From Acidobacteriota bacterium (GTDB taxonomy: Bacteria; Acidobacteriota; Vicinamibacteria; Vicinamibacterales; UBA8438), in assembly GCA_011523485.1 (NCBI GenBank), contig WTGR01000479.1:1-17258 (forward strand): a stretch of 17,258 nucleotides of DNA, in the 5' to 3' direction. Shown piece after piece: positions 14,664 to 17,258 of this stretch. The translations under genes were made by a program, and so were the position numbers. The notes beneath the pieces are model-generated. The model saw only the letters and a list, made by a program, of their open reading frames with translations, did no database searches and was not told the DNA's origin. How positions within the stretch are numbered: the stretch's first letter is position 1; each line of letters starts with the position of its first letter.

Positions 14664-15466
14664 CAGAATTCGCCCCCGGCCGGACGGCCCCGGCGAGCCG
14701 GCCGCACGAGCGCCTCGAGTCTGGCCGTCAGGCGGCCGGCGTCGAGGTCGCGCTCGATCTGCCCGTCGACGGCCAGCGACACGGCGCCGGTCTCCTCGGA
14801 CACGACGAGCGCAACCGCGTCCGACTCCTCCGTCAACCCGATCGCGGCGCGGTGGCGGGTTCCGAGATCCGTGCTCTGGGGACTGACGGTCAGGGGCAGA
14901 AAGCAGGCGGCGGCCGCGATCCGCTCGTCCTGAATGACGACGGCGCCGTCGTGCAGCGGCGATTCCGTCTGGAAAATGCTGACCAGCAGATCGTAGGTCA
15001 CCCGCGAGTCCAGCGGAATGCCGCTGTCGACGTAGTTCCGAAGCCCGATCGCCCGTTCGATGGCGATGAGCGCGCCGACCTTCCGGCTCGCCAGCAGTCC
15101 TGCCGCGGTGACGACCTCCTCGACCGTTTCGTCCGTGGTCGCGCGACGCGTCAGGTAGCGAAACGCGGGAGCGCGGCCGAGCCTCGACAGTCCCCGGCGT
15201 ATGTCGGCCTGAAACAGCACGATGGCCGCGAACACGATGTATCCGAACATGTCCCCGATGATCCAGTGCACCGTCCGGAGCATGGCGAGCTCGGACGCGT
15301 AGTAGAGCCCGACGAGGAGGACGCCGCCGAAGACCACCTGCGCCGCGCGCGTGTGCCGGATCAGCGTAAGGAGCTCATAGAAGAGGAACGTGACCACGGC
15401 GATGTCCAGCACGTCGCGCCAACCGACGCGAATGCCCAGCACGCCGCCGATGGCATCGAACACCAT
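14663..15466 (-). CDS. cdaA: Diadenylate cyclase CdaA (c-di-AMP synthase)
   Basis: This 267-residue membrane enzyme makes c-di-AMP from two ATP. About three N-terminal membrane helices lie between residues 18 and 86, followed by the DAC domain. The signature motifs D173-G-A175 (SPLHDGAVVI) and G202-T-R-H-R-A-A-I-G210 are intact, as is ALIAIERAIGLRNYVDSG. Length and order match the CdaA subgroup. The gene begins 17 bases after folP and ends in a one-base overlap with cdaR. The C-terminal tail (about 245-267) is basic and Gly-rich, probably disordered. Confidence 0.97.
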   Translation of the reverse strand: MVFDAIGGVLGIRVGWRDVLDIAVVTFLFYELLTLIRHTRAAQVVFGGVLLVGLYYASELAMLRTVHWIIGDMFGYIVFAAIVLFQADIRRGLSRLGRAPAFRYLTRRATTDETVEEVVTAAGLLASRKVGALIAIERAIGLRNYVDSGIPLDSRVTYDLLVSIFQTESPLHDGAVVIQDERIAAAACFLPLTVSPQSTDLGTRHRAAIGLTEESDAVALVVSEETGAVSLAVDGQIERDLDAGRLTARLEALVRPARRGRPAGGEF

Positions 15467-15483
15467 CCTTCAGGTCTCCTGCC

Positions 15484-16392
15484 TCAGGGCGCATGCGGCG
15501 CGGCTCGCTCCGCGTGGTCGGTCCCCGCGGTGACCGCGGCCATCCGTATCGCGTCCGCCACCCGGATCACATCGCCCTGTGCGTCCACGCGGTGCGCGCG
15601 GACGATGTGCGCGCCGAACCACACCGCGGCGGCGACGGCGGCCGCCGTCCCCCACTCCCGATCGCCCGGCGGGCGTTTCCCGAGTGCCGCGGTCAGGAAC
15701 GACTTGCGGGATGGCCCGACGAGGATCGGACGGTCCAGACGCCGCAGAGAAGGCAACGCCGCGAGCGCGGCCCACGTCGCGTCCGCCCGCTTCGCGAACC
15801 CGAGGCCCGGGTCGACCACGACCTGCTCGCGCGGCAGCCCGGCCGCGATCGCCCGGTCGACGAGCGCGCCCAGCTCGGCGGCGACTTCGCGGCCGACGTC
15901 GCGATAACGGGCGTTCCGGTACATGTCGCGCGAGCCGCCGCGACTGTGCATGAGCACCAGCGGTGCGCCGGCGGCGGCCGCCACGCTCGCCAGCGCCGGC
16001 CCCGCAGCGAGTCCGGAGACGTCGTTGATCATCGCCGCGCCATGATCCAGCGCGGCCTCGGCAACCGCGACCTTGTAGGTGTCGATGGAGACAGGCGCAC
16101 GCACCCGCCCGGCGAGCCGGTCGAGCACCGGCAGGACCCGCCGCATCTCCTCCTCGACGGGCACGGGCTCCGCGCCCGGCCGGGTCGATTCACCGCCGAT
16201 ATCGAGCAGGTCCGCCCCGGTCTCGTCGAGCGCCATGGCCCGGTCCGCGGCACGCGCGGGGTCCAGAAACTCGCCGCCGTCCGCGAACGAGTCCGGCGTG
16301 ACATTGACGATGCCCATCACCAGCGTGCGCGCCCCCAGCTCCAGCGTGCGCCCGCCCGGCAGCGAGAGCGTGTACGGCGTCCGCGGGGTCAT
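15484..16392 (-). CDS. folP: Dihydropteroate synthase FolP
   Basis: FolP condenses 6-hydroxymethyl-dihydropterin pyrophosphate with p-aminobenzoate in folate synthesis, and is the sulfonamide target. In this 302-residue protein the conserved blocks are G27-I-V-N-V-T-P-D-S-F36, D64-I-G-G-E-S-T-R-P-G73, IDTYK (103-107), INDVSG (122-127), DPGLGFAKR (194-202) and GPSRKSF (226-232). The last pterin-site block, usually RVHDV, is here R265-A-H267-R-V, keeping Arg and His but changing the Asp. The C-terminus carries a tail of about 20 residues past the usual end. It lies 81 bases downstream of ftsH and 17 upstream of cdaA; folP between ftsH and cdaA is a common arrangement. Confidence 0.96.
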   Translation of the reverse strand: MTPRTPYTLSLPGGRTLELGARTLVMGIVNVTPDSFADGGEFLDPARAADRAMALDETGADLLDIGGESTRPGAEPVPVEEEMRRVLPVLDRLAGRVRAPVSIDTYKVAVAEAALDHGAAMINDVSGLAAGPALASVAAAAGAPLVLMHSRGGSRDMYRNARYRDVGREVAAELGALVDRAIAAGLPREQVVVDPGLGFAKRADATWAALAALPSLRRLDRPILVGPSRKSFLTAALGKRPPGDREWGTAAAVAAAVWFGAHIVRAHRVDAQGDVIRVADAIRMAAVTAGTDHAERAAPHAP

Positions 16393-16473
16393 GCTCGTTC
16401 CGAAAACGACCGGCAGTCTCCGGCCCGGCCCGCCGACGGCGCCGGGGCGTGACGGCCGGTCGGGATCGAACCC

Positions 16474-17258
16474 TTATTCCTGCGGGACGGCCTTGTCGAA
16501 CGAAGGCACCGGCGGCACGATCGAAGCGGGTTCCGACTCGTCGGGAGACGTCGACACGGTGCCGGTGGGCGGCGCCGAACCAGGCGCCGGATCGGGTATC
16601 GGGTCTTCGATGGACAACCCCTTGGCGAGCCGCTTGACCTGTTCGGCGTCCAGCACTTCCCGGATGAGCAGCTCCTCGGCGATGCGAATCAGCTCTTCCT
16701 TGTGCGTGCTGAGCAGGTTGCGCGCGCGATCGTAGTTCTCCGTCACGATGCGCTTGATCTCCTGGTCGATACGAATCGCGGTGCCTTCGCTGTAGTCCTG
16801 CGACTGCGCGAAATCCCGCCCCAGGAACACCTGCTCTTCCTTCTTGCCGTAGGTCAGCGGGCCGATCGACTCGCTCATGCCCCACTCGCACACCATCCGC
16901 CGCGCCATGTCGGTGGCGCGGTCGAGGTCGTTGCCGGCGCCGGTGGTGATGTTGCCGTTCGTCAACTCCTCGGCCAGACGCCCGCCGAGCAGGATCGCGA
17001 TCTGATCGTTGAGGTAGTCGCGCGAATAGTTGTGCTTGTCGTCCACCGGAAGCTGCTGGGTGACGCCGAGCGCCATGCCGCGCGGAATGATGGTCACCTT
17101 GTGGATCGGATCCGCATGCGGCAGCAGCACCGCCAGCAACGCGTGCCCGCCCTCGTGCACCGCGGTCACCTGCTTCTCTTCGTCGCTGATGATCATCGAG
17201 CGGCGCTCCGAGCCCATCAGGACCTTGTCCTTGGCGAACTCGAAGTCCTGCATCTGGA
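16474..17258 (-). CDS. ftsH: ATP-dependent zinc metalloprotease FtsH, C-terminal part
   Basis: The gene enters from the right edge; only about the last 260 codons are present, so the membrane and AAA+ parts are outside. What is visible is the end of the AAA region ([18 protein letters not shown]) and the peptidase domain: zinc motif H-E-G-G-H followed by [12 protein letters not shown], and the third zinc ligand Asp in [12 protein letters not shown]. The usual FtsH motif is HEAGH; here the middle residue is Gly, which leaves the HExxH ligands intact. It continues with [11 protein letters not shown] and a helical end ([25 protein letters not shown]). The last 45 or so residues are a Pro/Ser/Glu-rich tail ending in KAVPQE. 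FtsH degrades membrane and cytoplasmic proteins such as LpxC in other bacteria. Confidence 0.96.
   Translation of the reverse strand, partial: QMQDFEFAKDKVLMGSERRSMIISDEEKQVTAVHEGGHALLAVLLPHADPIHKVTIIPRGMALGVTQQLPVDDKHNYSRDYLNDQIAILLGGRLAEELTNGNITTGAGNDLDRATDMARRMVCEWGMSESIGPLTYGKKEEQVFLGRDFAQSQDYSEGTAIRIDQEIKRIVTENYDRARNLLSTHKEELIRIAEELLIREVLDAEQVKRLAKGLSIEDPIPDPAPGSAPPTGTVSTSPDESEPASIVPPVPSFDKAVPQE

Noticed and set aside
12723..14933. A plus-strand frame of 736 codons opposite glmM, cdaR and cdaA
   Set aside because: It is Asp/Arg/His-rich antisense sequence across three certain genes.

Overview
The window is uniformly GC-rich chromosomal bacterial DNA. The combination of a poly-proline Pal-type lipoprotein, the gene order ftsH-folP-cdaA-cdaR-glmM, a Gld-type ABC operon and a small microcompartment locus suggests an Acidobacteriota-like organism, perhaps near Vicinamibacteria. 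That placement is inference from gene content. No rRNA, tRNA, CRISPR or insertion sequence was seen.

Left part (1-1248): the 5' end of a lipoprotein gene (minus strand), then a small LysW-like zinc-ribbon gene (minus) that appears broken by one extra base, then a plus-strand gene joining a degenerate receiver domain to a PilZ domain. A good sigma70-type promoter for the zinc-ribbon gene lies in the divergent gap.

Plus-strand operon (1397-6192): an ABC ATPase, an ABC-2 permease, a GldG-like auxiliary protein and a DUF4340 protein, overlapping or tightly spaced, with a candidate promoter at 1270-1299. They look like one membrane complex of unknown substrate. A lipoprotein D-Ala-D-Ala carboxypeptidase (PBP4 type) follows at 6352-8118.

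Minus-strand half (8152-17258, read right to left): the 3' part of ftsH, then folP, cdaA, cdaR, glmM, a membrane-anchored YHS-domain protein, a compact bacterial microcompartment (BMC) module, then yhhQ and queC for queuosine precursor import and synthesis. The BMC module holds a class II aldolase with a C-terminal encapsulation-like helix, one hexamer shell protein, three pentamer (EutN/CcmL) shell proteins, and a 79-residue protein with an N-terminal amphipathic helix and a C-terminal Cys/His cluster. All these genes run the same way with short gaps, so read-through from the cell-wall/c-di-AMP cluster into the BMC genes is possible.

The most interesting part is the BMC module. It has a shell with all vertex paralogs and a tagged aldolase, but no aldehyde dehydrogenase, phosphotransacylase, alcohol dehydrogenase or trimeric shell protein in view. 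The 79-residue Cys/His protein beside it is unrecognised and could be a small metal- or Fe-S-binding cargo.
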